Assembly: GCF_022819085.1 (NCBI RefSeq) | Contig: NZ_JALHAG010000004.1 | Span: 62,001-126,000 of the forward strand | From: Planococcus ruber | Lineage (GTDB): Bacteria; Bacillota; Bacilli; Bacillales_A; Planococcaceae | DNA length: 64,000 bases | Direction: 5' to 3' | Part shown: one piece after another, positions 16,955-25,805 of the stretch | Position numbering within the stretch: position 1 is the stretch's first letter | Layout: each line of letters opens with the position of its first letter | Notes under the pieces: generated by a model | Seen by the model: the letters and a program-made list of their open reading frames with translations, nothing else | Told to the model about the DNA's origin: nothing | The model's database searches: none | Position numbers and translations under genes: made by a program

Positions 16955-18052
16955 ATGATTTATTTGGATAATAGTGCAACAACCAAGCCGAGAACAGAAG
17001 TGCTGGAAACCTTTATGAAAGCCAACGAACAATATTATGCCAATCCGGCTTCTTTGCATCAGATGGGAAATGAAGCCGAAGACTTGCTGGAAAATGCAAG
17101 AGAGCAAATCAAGCGCATTTTAAATATGGAGCACGTAATTTTCACTTCGGGTGGAACAGAATCCAATAATTTAGCCTTGTTTGGAGCTGCCCGTGCTAAC
17201 CGGCATCGAGGAAAGCATATTATTTCTTCAGCTACCGAGCACCCTTCTGTTTTGAATTCATTGAAAGAATTGGAAAAGGAAGGGTTCGAAATTACAATCT
17301 TAAACGTGAATTCATCAGGGGAAATCAGTTTGGATGAGTTGAAGAATGCGCTTCGAAACGATACGATTCTTGTAAGCCTCATGCATGTCAACAATGAAAT
17401 CGGGACGATCCATCCGATTGCTGAAGTAAAAGCTTTGTTGCAAGGATCGCGTACTTTACTGCACGTGGATGCTGTGCAGAGCATAGGGAAGATCCAGTTA
17501 AATGCCAAAAGCATGCCGGATTTATTGACGGTTTCCGGCCATAAAATCCATGGCTTGAAAGGCAGCGGCGTGTTGGCTTTCAACCAACTTGAACTTTCTG
17601 CGGTTCAATTTGGCGGCGGCCAGGAATCCGGCTTGCGAAGCGGAACGGTATCTGTGCCGCATGCAGCCGCTTTCGCGAAAGCACTCCGGCTAGCTGAACC
17701 CAATCCCGCTTTTGCTGATTGGAATAAGGAACTGCGGGAATTTTTCTCGGAATTTGCCGGAGTCAAAGTGGTCAGCCCTAATGGGGCAGCTCCACATATT
17801 CTGGCCGTTGCGGTAAAAGGCGTCAAAGGGGAAATTTTGGTATCCGGGCTTCAAACCGAATCTGTCATCGTTTCGACTTCGAGCGCCTGCTCTTCAAAAA
17901 ACAAAAAGGCAAGCCATGTAATTGAAGCAATCGGACTTTCGCGGGAATATAAAGATGGCGTCATGCGCATCAGTTTCGGGGCATTTACAACAGCAGAAGA
18001 CATTGCGCGTTTAAAAGAAGCATTCGCAAATATGCATAAGCTTATAAAATAA
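16955..18052 (+). CDS. nifZ: Cysteine desulfurase (NifZ-type, partner of ThiI)
   Basis: 365 residues, a PLP-dependent IscS/NifS-like desulfurase: MIYLDNSATTKPR start, SGGTESNN near residue 69, PLP lysine in SGHKIHGLKG near 199, and the mobile-loop cysteine in SSACSSKN near 312 that carries the persulfide. It passes sulfur to ThiI, encoded 63 bases downstream, for 4-thiouridine in tRNA; the tandem order is conserved in Bacilli. ATG after CGGAGGTG. Confidence 0.92.
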   Translation: MIYLDNSATTKPRTEVLETFMKANEQYYANPASLHQMGNEAEDLLENAREQIKRILNMEHVIFTSGGTESNNLALFGAARANRHRGKHIISSATEHPSVLNSLKELEKEGFEITILNVNSSGEISLDELKNALRNDTILVSLMHVNNEIGTIHPIAEVKALLQGSRTLLHVDAVQSIGKIQLNAKSMPDLLTVSGHKIHGLKGSGVLAFNQLELSAVQFGGGQESGLRSGTVSVPHAAAFAKALRLAEPNPAFADWNKELREFFSEFAGVKVVSPNGAAPHILAVAVKGVKGEILVSGLQTESVIVSTSSACSSKNKKASHVIEAIGLSREYKDGVMRISFGAFTTAEDIARLKEAFANMHKLIK

Positions 18053-18115
18053 TCGGCTAGTCTACAGCCAGGAATATAAATTTTATCAGTTTCGCCAAAA
18101 AAGGAGATTTATTGG

Positions 18116-19318
18116 ATGAAAACAAATCAAATCCTCGTCCGTTACGGGGAATTATCGACTAAAGGAAAAAATCGCAGCTCGTTTATTGGGCGCCTGCGTG
18201 ATAATATCCGCCAAATGTTCGCAGATTTAGGGAGCATCCGAGTCAAAGCAGAGCGCGACCGGATGTTCATCTTTACAGACAGCGAAGAAGATATGCAGCA
18301 AATCTTGGAAAGGCTGCCGAAAGTTTTCGGCATCCAGTCATTCAGCCCGGTGACGGAAACGGTTTTAACGATGGAAGCGATGCAAGAAGCTGCGATTGTC
18401 GTGATCGATAAACTCGATCTTGAAGGCAAAACGTTTAAAGTGAACGTTAACCGGGCGAATAAAGATTTTCCTCACGAAAAGCTGGAAATTATGCAAGCAA
18501 TCGGTTCGAGTGTATTGCGCAATTTCCCCGAACTCACGGTTCAAATGAAAAAACCGGACATCGAATTAAAAGTCGATATCCGCGAAAACGGTGCCTTTTT
18601 AATGGCGGAAGTCATTCAAGGAGCCGGCGGCCTGCCGGTCGGAGCTGGCGGAAAAGCGTTATTGATGCTGTCAGGCGGCATTGACAGTCCGGTAGCAGGC
18701 TATCATATGCTGAAACGGGGAGTTCGCCTGGAACTGATCCACTTTTTCAGCCCGCCTTTCACGAACGACCGCGCAAAAGAGAAAGTGTTTGATTTGGCCG
18801 AAAAACTCAGCCATTTTGGATCTTCGGTAAATCTGCATGTGATTCCTTTTACCGAATTGCAGCAGGAAGTGCATAAGCAAGTGCCGGATAATATTACGAT
18901 GACTTCGACGCGCCGAATGATGATGAAAATAGCCGATTTGGTTTTAGCGGAAACGAAAAGCCAAGCAATCATTACCGGTGAAAGTTTGGGGCAGGTAGCG
19001 AGCCAAACACTGGAAAGCTTGAATGCCATCAACGCCGTGACCAACTCACCGGTGCTGCGGCCATTAATTGCAGCGGATAAGCTTGAAATCATCGAAACGG
19101 CTCAAAAAATCGGGACTTACGATATTTCCATCCGGCCGTTTGAAGATTGTTGTACAATTTTTACGCCAGCAAATCCGAAAACAAAGCCGAAACTGGAAAA
19201 AGTGGAGTATTACGAGAACTTTGTCTCGTTTGATGAATTGATCCAAGAAGCAGTACAGAACCGGGAAGTCATTAAATTCCCACGAAAGAAAGAAAATAAG
19301 TTTGAAGACCTTCTCTAA
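18116..19318 (+). CDS. thiI: tRNA 4-thiouridine synthase ThiI
   Basis: 400 residues: N-terminal ferredoxin-like and THUMP RNA-binding domains (about 1-165), then a PP-loop ATP pyrophosphatase domain with SGGIDSPVAGY near residue 184. It adenylates U8 of tRNA and inserts sulfur delivered by NifZ. The C-terminal rhodanese domain of enterobacterial ThiI is absent, the normal Bacillota form; the short C-terminus ends after FPRKKENKFEDLL. ATG after AAAGGAG. Confidence 0.95.
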   Translation: MKTNQILVRYGELSTKGKNRSSFIGRLRDNIRQMFADLGSIRVKAERDRMFIFTDSEEDMQQILERLPKVFGIQSFSPVTETVLTMEAMQEAAIVVIDKLDLEGKTFKVNVNRANKDFPHEKLEIMQAIGSSVLRNFPELTVQMKKPDIELKVDIRENGAFLMAEVIQGAGGLPVGAGGKALLMLSGGIDSPVAGYHMLKRGVRLELIHFFSPPFTNDRAKEKVFDLAEKLSHFGSSVNLHVIPFTELQQEVHKQVPDNITMTSTRRMMMKIADLVLAETKSQAIITGESLGQVASQTLESLNAINAVTNSPVLRPLIAADKLEIIETAQKIGTYDISIRPFEDCCTIFTPANPKTKPKLEKVEYYENFVSFDELIQEAVQNREVIKFPRKKENKFEDLL

Positions 19319-19340
19319 CTGCCTGAAAGGGCAGTTTTTC
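19318..19340 (+). terminator. Intrinsic terminator after thiI
   Basis: ACTGCC / GGCAGT stem followed by five T. Confidence 0.75.
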
Positions 19341-19356
19341 CTTTATTATAATTATT

Positions 19357-19384
19357 TTGAATAATAAAATAGTTGGGTTATAAT
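19357..19384 (+). promoter_or_regulatory. Sigma-A promoter of the acyl-CoA synthetase gene
   Basis: TTGAAT, 16 bases, TATAAT. A second TATAAT follows 12 bases later and could be used with a weaker -35. Confidence 0.6.
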
Positions 19385-19427
19385 AATAGAGATATAATAA
19401 TTTTTACCATCCAAGGGGGACAGCCTA

Positions 19428-21002
19428 GTGAACAGAGAAGACTTATTGGCACCGGAATCTTATAATTTAACGGAAGAAATTGAACGCTTTGCAACAGGTG
19501 ATGGCAAACTGGCAATCATTTGGGAGAACGGCCAAGGGGAAAAGAAAGAAGTTACATACGATGAATTAATTAAACAAGCAAATAAAGCGGCAAACAGCTT
19601 TGAAAAAGCAGGGCTCCAAAAAGGAGATATCGTCTTAGTGATGGTGCCTCGCTTAATCGAAGCCTATATTGCTTATACCGGGGCTCTAAAAGCGGGGCTT
19701 GTCGTGATTCCAAGTTCTGAAATGCTTCGGGCAAAAGATATCTCTTATCGTTTGAACCATAGTGATGCAAAAGCGGTCATCGCATACGAACCATTCATGG
19801 ATCAGTTTGAAGAAGTGGAAGAAATGAAAAAGGTCACAAAATTCGTCATCGGCAAATCGGACACGAGCTGGATTTCATTGACTGATGAGATGGAAACAGC
19901 TTCTGATGAATACCAGGCTGCAGAAACGAAAAACGACGACATGGCATTTCTGTCCTATACGTCCGGGACGACGGGCAATCCAAAAGGGGCTGTCCATAGC
20001 CACGGATGGGCGTATGCACATTTACGCACTTCCGCTGAGCATTGGCTGGGCGCGAAAGAAGGCGATCTTGTCTGGGCAACGGCAAGCCCTGGCTGGCAGA
20101 AATGGATCTGGAGCCCGTTCCTTGCGACACTCGGAAGCGGGGCTACCGGATATGTGTATAATGGCAAATTCGATCCGGAAGTTTACTTGCAGATTTTAGA
20201 ACGGCAGAAAATCAACGTTTTATGCTGCACGCCGACAGAATACCGGTTGATGGCGAAGCAGAAGAACTTAGCGTCCTTCGATTTGTCTTCTCTGCACAGT
20301 GCGGTATCAGCTGGCGAACCGTTAAATGCGGAAGTCATTAATGTGTTCAAGGAACATTTCAATTTGGAAGTCCGGGATGGATACGGCCAAACAGAAAACA
20401 CCTTGCTGGTGGGAATTATGAAAGGGATGGAAATCCGCATCGGTTCCATGGGGAAACCGACTCCAGGGAACCGGGTGGAGATCATCGATGAAAATGGCCA
20501 GCCGGCAGCGGAAGGCGAAGTCGGCGATATCGCGGTCCATGTTTCAACGCCTGCGTTATTCAAAGGCTATTTCAAAGACGACGAACGGACGAAAATGCAA
20601 TTCCGCGGCGATTATTACGTTACCGGCGATAAAGCATCAAAAGACGATGACGGGTATTTCTGGTTTGAAGGAAGAGGAGATGACATCATCATTTCTTCCG
20701 GCTATACGATCGGGCCATTTGAAGTGGAAGATGCTCTCGTCAAACATCCGGCCGTTCAAGAATGTGCGGTCATCGGCGCACCGGATGAAATTCGCGGGAC
20801 CATCGTCAAGGCATTTGTCGTTCTAGTAGAAGGCAATGAACCATCTGACGAATTGGTAAAAGTATTGCAGGATCATGTAAAAGAGCTAACAGCCCCGTAT
20901 AAATACCCGAGAGCGATCGAGTTTTTAAAAGAACTTCCGAAAACCGCTTCCGGCAAAATTCGCCGAGTGGAGCTCCGGCAAAACGAAAAAAATAAATCCT
21001 AG
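19428..21002 (+). CDS. ytcI: AMP-forming acyl-CoA synthetase (YtcI type)
   Basis: 524 residues of the ANL superfamily. Motifs: YTSGTTGNPKGAVHSHG (ATP/AMP binding) near residue 175, DGYGQTE near 315, TGD near 399 and the catalytic lysine motif PKTASGKIRR near the C-terminus (about 508). The enzyme activates a short or medium carboxylate to its CoA thioester. Sequence style is closest to medium-chain/acetyl-type synthetases; the exact acid is not visible. GTG start after AAGGGGGA. Order thiI-ytcI is as in B. subtilis; a terminator and a repeat element follow. Confidence 0.85.
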   Translation: MNREDLLAPESYNLTEEIERFATGDGKLAIIWENGQGEKKEVTYDELIKQANKAANSFEKAGLQKGDIVLVMVPRLIEAYIAYTGALKAGLVVIPSSEMLRAKDISYRLNHSDAKAVIAYEPFMDQFEEVEEMKKVTKFVIGKSDTSWISLTDEMETASDEYQAAETKNDDMAFLSYTSGTTGNPKGAVHSHGWAYAHLRTSAEHWLGAKEGDLVWATASPGWQKWIWSPFLATLGSGATGYVYNGKFDPEVYLQILERQKINVLCCTPTEYRLMAKQKNLASFDLSSLHSAVSAGEPLNAEVINVFKEHFNLEVRDGYGQTENTLLVGIMKGMEIRIGSMGKPTPGNRVEIIDENGQPAAEGEVGDIAVHVSTPALFKGYFKDDERTKMQFRGDYYVTGDKASKDDDGYFWFEGRGDDIIISSGYTIGPFEVEDALVKHPAVQECAVIGAPDEIRGTIVKAFVVLVEGNEPSDELVKVLQDHVKELTAPYKYPRAIEFLKELPKTASGKIRRVELRQNEKNKS

Positions 21003-21007
21003 CAGTA

Positions 21008-21038
21008 AGCGGCCGGTTCATTCGGCCGCTTTTTTTAT
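21008..21038 (+). terminator. Intrinsic terminator after ytcI
   Basis: AAGCGGCCG / CGGCCGCTT with seven T. Confidence 0.9.
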
Positions 21039-21052
21039 TTAACCCGGCGAAT

Positions 21053-21201
21053 CTAGACGGCCGCTTCCGCTTTTCTTATTGTCCAGACGCCAGCGGCCAG
21101 GCCCTCGGGTCATAAGCCATCTTGGCTATGCGGCAAAGAACGCCGCTTCGCCAATCTGTCTTATGCCTTTCGGACCTAAACGGCCGCTTCCGCTTTTCTT
21201 G
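21053..21201 (-). repeat. Palindromic intergenic repeat, copy 2 (inverted)
   Basis: Read on the minus strand it has the same plan as copy 1 at 13510: AGAAAAGCGGAAGCG edge, internal hairpin, CTGGCGTCTGGACAATA, then a second AAAAGCGGAAGCG edge. Stem sequences differ from copy 1 but stay complementary: AGCGGCC / GGCCGCT instead of AGCGCC / GGCGCT, and GCATAAG / CTTATG instead of CTTAAGGCAG / CTGCCTTAAG. It fills most of the ytcI-rarD gap. Confidence 0.75.
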
Positions 21202-21230
21202 TTTACTTAAAAATTATAGGGGCATATAAT
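21202..21230 (+). promoter_or_regulatory. Sigma-A promoter of rarD
   Basis: TTTACT, 17 bases, TATAAT, starting right at the edge of the repeat element. Confidence 0.7.
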
Positions 21231-21282
21231 TAGACTATTATTTCGAGAGACAAAATAAAGAGAGAATGGTGAGTATTTCAAG

Positions 21283-22200
21283 ATGAGCGATGAAAAAAGA
21301 GGCATACTGTTTACAATACTGACTTATACCATCTGGGGGATCTTGCCGATTTATTGGAAGACGGTCGACCATGTGCCGGCGGATGAAATTTTGAGCGGCC
21401 GTGTTGTCTGGTCATTTCTGATTACCTTGGCGGCTATCGTATTAATCGGGCGGGCTAAATTATTAGTAGCCGATTTAAAAGCTTTGTGGAAATCAAAAAA
21501 AACATTTTTTACATTGATGCTGGCCTCGTATTTAATTACAGCGAACTGGTTCTTGTATATTTTTGCCGTAACAAACGACCGGATCGTAGAAACCAGTCTC
21601 GGCTATTACATCAATCCGCTTGTATCAATGCTGCTCGGAGTGTTTTTCCTGAAAGAGAAAATGGCGCCGGCAGTTAAAGTCGCTTTTGTATTTGCGGCAA
21701 CGGGCGTTGCGATTTTGACGATTTCATACGGTCAGTTTCCTTGGCTTGCTTTTGGAATGGCATTTAGTTTTGCCTTCTATGGCTTTATCAAGAAAACGAT
21801 TAAATTTGATGCGCTTCGGGGACTGGCGCTTGAAACTTTATTTGTCCTTCCGCTTGCAGCGGCATACATGGGTTATTTGTTTGTTTCCGGACAGGCAGTT
21901 TTCCTCCACGATTCCGGCACAACGGATCTTTTGCTGATCTTAAGCGGTGCAGCGACTGCGCTGCCATTGTTCCTGTTTGCCACGGGGGCGCCGTTGATTC
22001 CGATGTATATGATCGGTTTCCTTCAATATATTGCGCCGACGCTGATGCTGCTGCTTGGCGTGCTGGTTTACGGTGAAGCTTTTGACCGCATTGATTTGAT
22101 TTCATTTTCATTTATCTGGTTTGCTTTAGCGCTGTTTACGGGATCGAAGATTATCGAGGCGCGGAACGGCAAACGGGCAAATGCCAATGCGCCGCTATAA
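21283..22200 (+). CDS. rarD: RarD-type EamA drug/metabolite transporter
   Basis: 305 residues with about ten membrane helices in two EamA repeats. The opening GILFTILTYTIWGILPIYWK and RVVWSFLITL segments are typical of the RarD subfamily, whose substrate is not established. ATG start; binding site is modest (GAGAATGG). Single gene under its own promoter; the flanking repeat may mark an insertion point between ytcI and sppA relative to B. subtilis, where the two blocks are also close. Confidence 0.88.
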   Translation: MSDEKRGILFTILTYTIWGILPIYWKTVDHVPADEILSGRVVWSFLITLAAIVLIGRAKLLVADLKALWKSKKTFFTLMLASYLITANWFLYIFAVTNDRIVETSLGYYINPLVSMLLGVFFLKEKMAPAVKVAFVFAATGVAILTISYGQFPWLAFGMAFSFAFYGFIKKTIKFDALRGLALETLFVLPLAAAYMGYLFVSGQAVFLHDSGTTDLLLILSGAATALPLFLFATGAPLIPMYMIGFLQYIAPTLMLLLGVLVYGEAFDRIDLISFSFIWFALALFTGSKIIEARNGKRANANAPL

Positions 22201-22278
22201 TAACTTCCCGCAGAAATGAAACATTTTTTAGGGTTGCACGTATAATGGGTTGTAGACTTAAAGGAGGGAACTGCATAG

Positions 22279-23292
22279 ATGAATACAAAAAGATGGATCG
22301 CGTTAGTGGTGGCCGCAGTCGTGTTAGGGCTATCTCTTGTCATTAACTCTGCATTTGCGTTTTTCCAATCTGCGATGAATACGAATTTTGATGAAATGTT
22401 GGCAACAAGCGAAACAAGTTTTGCCGAAAATGTGATTGAATCGGGTGATTTTGACGAACGCATCGCAGTATTGAATGTAGAAGGTGTGATTCAAGACACG
22501 GGAGAAGCGTCGCCTCTATTTGGCAGCGCCGGCTACAACCATGAATTTTTCATGGAGCAGCTGGAGCAAGTGAAATCAGACGACAGCATTAAAGCGTTTG
22601 TCTTAAACGTGAATTCACCAGGCGGTGGAGTGGTCGAATCTGCTGAAATTTACGATAAGATCAAAGAAATCCAGGAAGAGACGGAAAAGCCGATGTATGT
22701 GTCAATGGGAGCGACAGCTGCTTCCGGCGGCTATTACATTGCAGCACCGGCCGATAAGATTTTTGTCAACCGCGAAACCTTGACTGGCTCGATCGGCGTC
22801 ATCATGGAAAGCGTCAACTACGGAAAGCTTGCTGAGAAATACGGCATCGACTTTGTGACGATCAAATCGGGACCATATAAAGATATCATGAGTCCGACAC
22901 GTGATATGACAGACGAAGAAAAGAAAATCCTTCAAGATATGCTGGATGATTCGTACGAGTCATTTGTTGATATTATTGAAGAAGGCCGCGGCATGTCAGA
23001 AGCTGAAGTCAAAGCTGTGGCAGATGGCCGCGTCATGAATGGCCGCCAAGCAGTAGAAGCGAATTTGGCAGATGACTTCGGCTATGAAGAAGATGTCATT
23101 GCAGCAGTGAAGGAAGATTTCGGATTAGAGAATGCGGAAGTTTTCGAATACGGCGCATCGGATGGCCTGGGATCTCTGCTTTCATTTAAACTCAACTCAT
23201 TCTTAGGGAATGATATTGAATCAAAAATGATGGCCAAATTATTTTCAGAGTACAACTCGCCGCGGATGATGTATCTTTACGGTGAAAAATAA
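22279..23292 (+). CDS. sppA: Signal peptide peptidase SppA
   Basis: 337 residues. An N-terminal membrane anchor (residues 5-28) precedes the S49 protease domain. The Ser-Lys dyad is visible: S149 in TAASGGYYIA and K201 in SGPYKDI, in register with the B. subtilis enzyme. It degrades leftover signal peptides and has been linked to resistance to lantibiotics and lysozyme in B. subtilis. ATG after AAAGGAGGG. A TATAAT 35 bases upstream may be its -10 box. It starts an apparent operon with yteJ and perhaps tpx. Confidence 0.94.
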   Translation: MNTKRWIALVVAAVVLGLSLVINSAFAFFQSAMNTNFDEMLATSETSFAENVIESGDFDERIAVLNVEGVIQDTGEASPLFGSAGYNHEFFMEQLEQVKSDDSIKAFVLNVNSPGGGVVESAEIYDKIKEIQEETEKPMYVSMGATAASGGYYIAAPADKIFVNRETLTGSIGVIMESVNYGKLAEKYGIDFVTIKSGPYKDIMSPTRDMTDEEKKILQDMLDDSYESFVDIIEEGRGMSEAEVKAVADGRVMNGRQAVEANLADDFGYEEDVIAAVKEDFGLENAEVFEYGASDGLGSLLSFKLNSFLGNDIESKMMAKLFSEYNSPRMMYLYGEK

Positions 23293-23306
23293 GGGAGGGA
23301 CGATTG

Positions 23307-23885
23307 ATGACGGACCATTTGAATGAGGGAAATCAGGCTGTGCCAAGTGAACACGCAGCTCGTCCCTCAACTCCGGATTATGAAGAAGTTCTATTTTACG
23401 AACGCAAACCTGCCGGATTTTGGGTGCGGTTTTGGGCTTATTTGATCGACTTGCTGCTCATTTCAGCGGTCACTTCGATATCGGTGAAACCGATCTTTCT
23501 TTTATTGGGGCTTGAAACGAGCGGATCGCCTTGGTATGCACCGTATGCCATCATTTCCGCGGTTCTTTTCTATGCGTATTTTGTGTTGATGACAAAATAC
23601 TTGAGCCAGACAGTCGGCAAAATGATTATGGGCATCCGGGTCGTTTCATTGAAAACCGATAAATTGTCTTGGAGCACGCTGCTTTTCCGCGAATGGATTG
23701 GCCGCTTTATTTCTGCGACAATTTTGCCGCTGTATTGGATTGTAGGATTTACTCCTTTGAAACAGGGAATCCATGATTTTGTTGCAGATACGACAGTGAT
23801 CCATGAGCAGGCTTACCGCAAAAGCGCAATAATGAAGAAAAAAGCAGCGGATGGGTCTGAGTTGCAACACAACGAGGCATTCTAG
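23307..23885 (+). CDS. yteJ: RDD-family membrane protein (YteJ)
   Basis: 192 residues. The RDD domain starts at about residue 30 with GFWVRFWAYLIDLLL, where the Arg and Asp characteristic of the family lie in the first membrane segment; three further hydrophobic segments follow. The N-terminal tail is soluble. Function unknown; in B. subtilis the equivalent gene also follows sppA. ATG preferred over the preceding TTG, with AAGGGAGGG upstream. Confidence 0.88.
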   Translation: MTDHLNEGNQAVPSEHAARPSTPDYEEVLFYERKPAGFWVRFWAYLIDLLLISAVTSISVKPIFLLLGLETSGSPWYAPYAIISAVLFYAYFVLMTKYLSQTVGKMIMGIRVVSLKTDKLSWSTLLFREWIGRFISATILPLYWIVGFTPLKQGIHDFVADTTVIHEQAYRKSAIMKKKAADGSELQHNEAF

Positions 23886-23920
23886 TAAGATTGTAAGTGG
23901 AGAAAAAGGAGGCGTTTTTG

Positions 23921-24427
23921 TTGGTACAAATTACGTTTAAGAAAAATCCTGTGACGCTGCCAGGAAATGAAGTTAAAGTAGGAGACCAAGCACCGGATTT
24001 CACAGTTCTGGCAAATGATTTGAGCCCCGTGACCTTACAGGAAACGGCAGGGAAAGTACGTTTGATCAGTGTGGTGCCTTCTCTTGACACGGGCGTTTGT
24101 TCCGATCAGACAAAACGTTTTAGCGAAGAAGCCGCTTCACTTGGCGACAATGTAGAGGTATTGGCAGTTTCCGCGGATTTGCCATTCGCCCAAAAGCGTT
24201 GGACTGAAATCAACGGCGTGAACAGCATCACGGCGCTGTCGGATCACCGGGACTTATCGTTCGGAGAAGCATACGGCGTCACGATGAAAGAGCTGCGTTT
24301 ACTCGCGCGTTCTATTTTCGTTGTAGATGCAAACGACCGTGTGGCTTACGTGGAATATGTTCCAGAAGGCACAGACCATCCGGATTACGACAAAGCGATC
24401 CAAGCAGTAAAAGAATTGACAAACTAA
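23921..24427 (+). CDS. tpx: Thiol peroxidase, lacking the resolving cysteine
   Basis: 168 residues of the atypical 2-Cys peroxiredoxin Tpx family, which reduces hydroperoxides with thioredoxin. The peroxidatic C60 is intact (PSLDTGVCSDQ). The position of the family's resolving cysteine reads RWTEING: Thr95 replaces it, and C60 is the only cysteine in the protein. The DHRDLSFGEAYGV and ELRLLARSIFV segments are otherwise normal. TTG is chosen as start because AAGGAGG lies eight bases upstream and MVQITFKKNPVTLPG matches family N-termini. Order with ytxK and yteJ is conserved. Confidence 0.92.
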   Translation: MVQITFKKNPVTLPGNEVKVGDQAPDFTVLANDLSPVTLQETAGKVRLISVVPSLDTGVCSDQTKRFSEEAASLGDNVEVLAVSADLPFAQKRWTEINGVNSITALSDHRDLSFGEAYGVTMKELRLLARSIFVVDANDRVAYVEYVPEGTDHPDYDKAIQAVKELTN

Positions 24428-24430
24428 TAC

Positions 24431-24462
24431 AAGAAACCCACTCATACTGAGTGGGTTTCCTT
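24431..24462 (+). terminator. Hairpin between tpx and ytxK
   Basis: AAACCCACTCA / TGAGTGGGTTT with a short T-rich tail; an intrinsic terminator or attenuator. Confidence 0.7.
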
Positions 24463-24481
24463 ATTGAGGAAGGTTAAGAAA

Positions 24482-25405
24482 ATGAATTCAGCAATGGAAA
24501 AGATATTTTATTTTATTGATAATCACGCGACGGACATACAGAAGGAACAGGACCTTTCGTATTTGGAAAGCTTGCTTGAAACGACAGAAACGTGGCTGGA
24601 CGGCCATATCAAGCCGGAAGAAGATGCCGGAAAAGAAGATGTGCGAAAAGCGATCCAGCTGGCAGTCCTGAAAGGGATGAAAGAACATGTCCAGCCGCAC
24701 CATCAGATGACGCCGGATGCCCTTGGGCTTTTGATGGGCTATTTGGTCGAGCTGTTCATCAAAGAGCAGAAAGCGACGATCCTGGATCCTGCGCTTGGTA
24801 CCGGGAATTTGCTGCTGACGGTCATGAATTACCTGGACGGCCAATTGACAGGTGTCGGAGTTGAAATCGACGACTTGCTGATCCGCTTGGCGGCTTCTAC
24901 AGCTGATTTAGTGGAACAGCCCGTCACGTTCTACCGGCAAGACGCGCTTCAGCCACTATTGATCGATCCGGTGGATGCAGTAATCGCGGATCTTCCGGTC
25001 GGCTATTATCCGGATGAAGAAACAGCCGGCGGATACGAGTTGAAAGCGGAAGAAGGCATGTCGTATGCCCATCATTTATTTATCGAGCAGGCGCTGAAGC
25101 ACACAGTGGATGGCGGCTATTTGTTTTTCGTCATTCCAAAAGGGCTCTTCGAATCGCCGCAATCTGCACAGCTTCATACGTTCCTGAAAAAGCATGCGCA
25201 TATCCAGTCGGTGATGGAATTGCCAAACACTTTGTTCAAGAACTCAACGTATGCCAAAGGTATTTTGATCCTGCAAAAGAAAAAAGAAGGCGTAAAAGCG
25301 CCGAAAGAAGTGCTGCTCGCCGTCGTTCCGAATATGTCGAAGCCAGAGCCGATGGCAAAATTCTTCTCTCAAGTCAGCGGTTGGTTCAAGGAAAACAAAG
25401 CTTAA
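24482..25405 (+). CDS. ytxK: Class I SAM-dependent methyltransferase YtxK
   Basis: 307 residues. A helical N-terminal domain (1-95) is followed by an N6-adenine-methylase-like Rossmann domain: SAM motif DPALGTGNLLL near residue 105 and ADLPVGYYPDE near 173 in place of the NPPY catalytic motif. No recognition domain or restriction partner is present, so this is not a restriction-modification system; the substrate of YtxK proteins is unknown. ATG after GAGGAAGG. Neighbours as in B. subtilis. Confidence 0.85.
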   Translation: MNSAMEKIFYFIDNHATDIQKEQDLSYLESLLETTETWLDGHIKPEEDAGKEDVRKAIQLAVLKGMKEHVQPHHQMTPDALGLLMGYLVELFIKEQKATILDPALGTGNLLLTVMNYLDGQLTGVGVEIDDLLIRLAASTADLVEQPVTFYRQDALQPLLIDPVDAVIADLPVGYYPDEETAGGYELKAEEGMSYAHHLFIEQALKHTVDGGYLFFVIPKGLFESPQSAQLHTFLKKHAHIQSVMELPNTLFKNSTYAKGILILQKKKEGVKAPKEVLLAVVPNMSKPEPMAKFFSQVSGWFKENKA

Positions 25406-25480
25406 TTTCCTATTTTTATGATATAATAGAAGCCAATAGTCTAACTGTATAAGATCTATACAAGAAACGAGGGATGAACG

Positions 25481-25666
25481 ATGGCTGAATCGAACGACAC
25501 ACCGAAAAAAGTCAGTTTGCAGGAAGCGGTAAAACGCCAGCTGGAAGCAAAGAAAAATCAGGCCGCAAACAATAAAGGCGGTGGCGGATCTTCAATGGAA
25601 ACGAAAAAGATGAAGAGCCAGCAAACGAAAAAAGTGAGCAACACACGCCGCAAAATGGGCGTGTAA
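25481..25666 (+). CDS. Small basic protein of unknown function
   Basis: 61 residues, strongly basic and low in hydrophobics: a helical start (KVSLQEAVKRQLEAKKNQ), a Gly/Ser linker, and a C-terminus MKSQQTKKVSNTRRKMGV that I recall from short hypothetical proteins at this locus in other Bacilli. The basic tail suggests nucleic-acid or ribosome contact, which is inference. ATG after ACGAGGG; own promoter-like TATAAT at 25422 and its own terminator. Confidence 0.7.
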   Translation: MAESNDTPKKVSLQEAVKRQLEAKKNQAANNKGGGGSSMETKKMKSQQTKKVSNTRRKMGV

Positions 25667-25671
25667 ACGAG

Positions 25672-25703
25672 AACCTCCAGCACAATGCTGGAGGTTTTTT
25701 CTT
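25672..25703 (+). terminator. Intrinsic terminator after the small basic protein gene
   Basis: AACCTCCAGCA / TGCTGGAGGTT with six T. Confidence 0.9.
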
Positions 25704-25805
25704 TTGCATTTTTATGGCGGTTTGGTGAAGAAAAGTGAATGGCACAGGAAATGTCTCTATTGTTAGAGAAATAAAAGGAAACAGAAGATAGAGGGGTGCC
25801 GCCAG

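Noticed and set aside
19846..20199. Overlapping frames within the acyl-CoA synthetase gene
   Set aside because: They overlap a clear ANL enzyme and carry no recognisable domains or ribosome binding sites.
24482..25405. Restriction-modification system built on YtxK
   Set aside because: YtxK has methylase motifs, but there is no restriction or specificity gene, and it occupies its conserved housekeeping position next to tpx.
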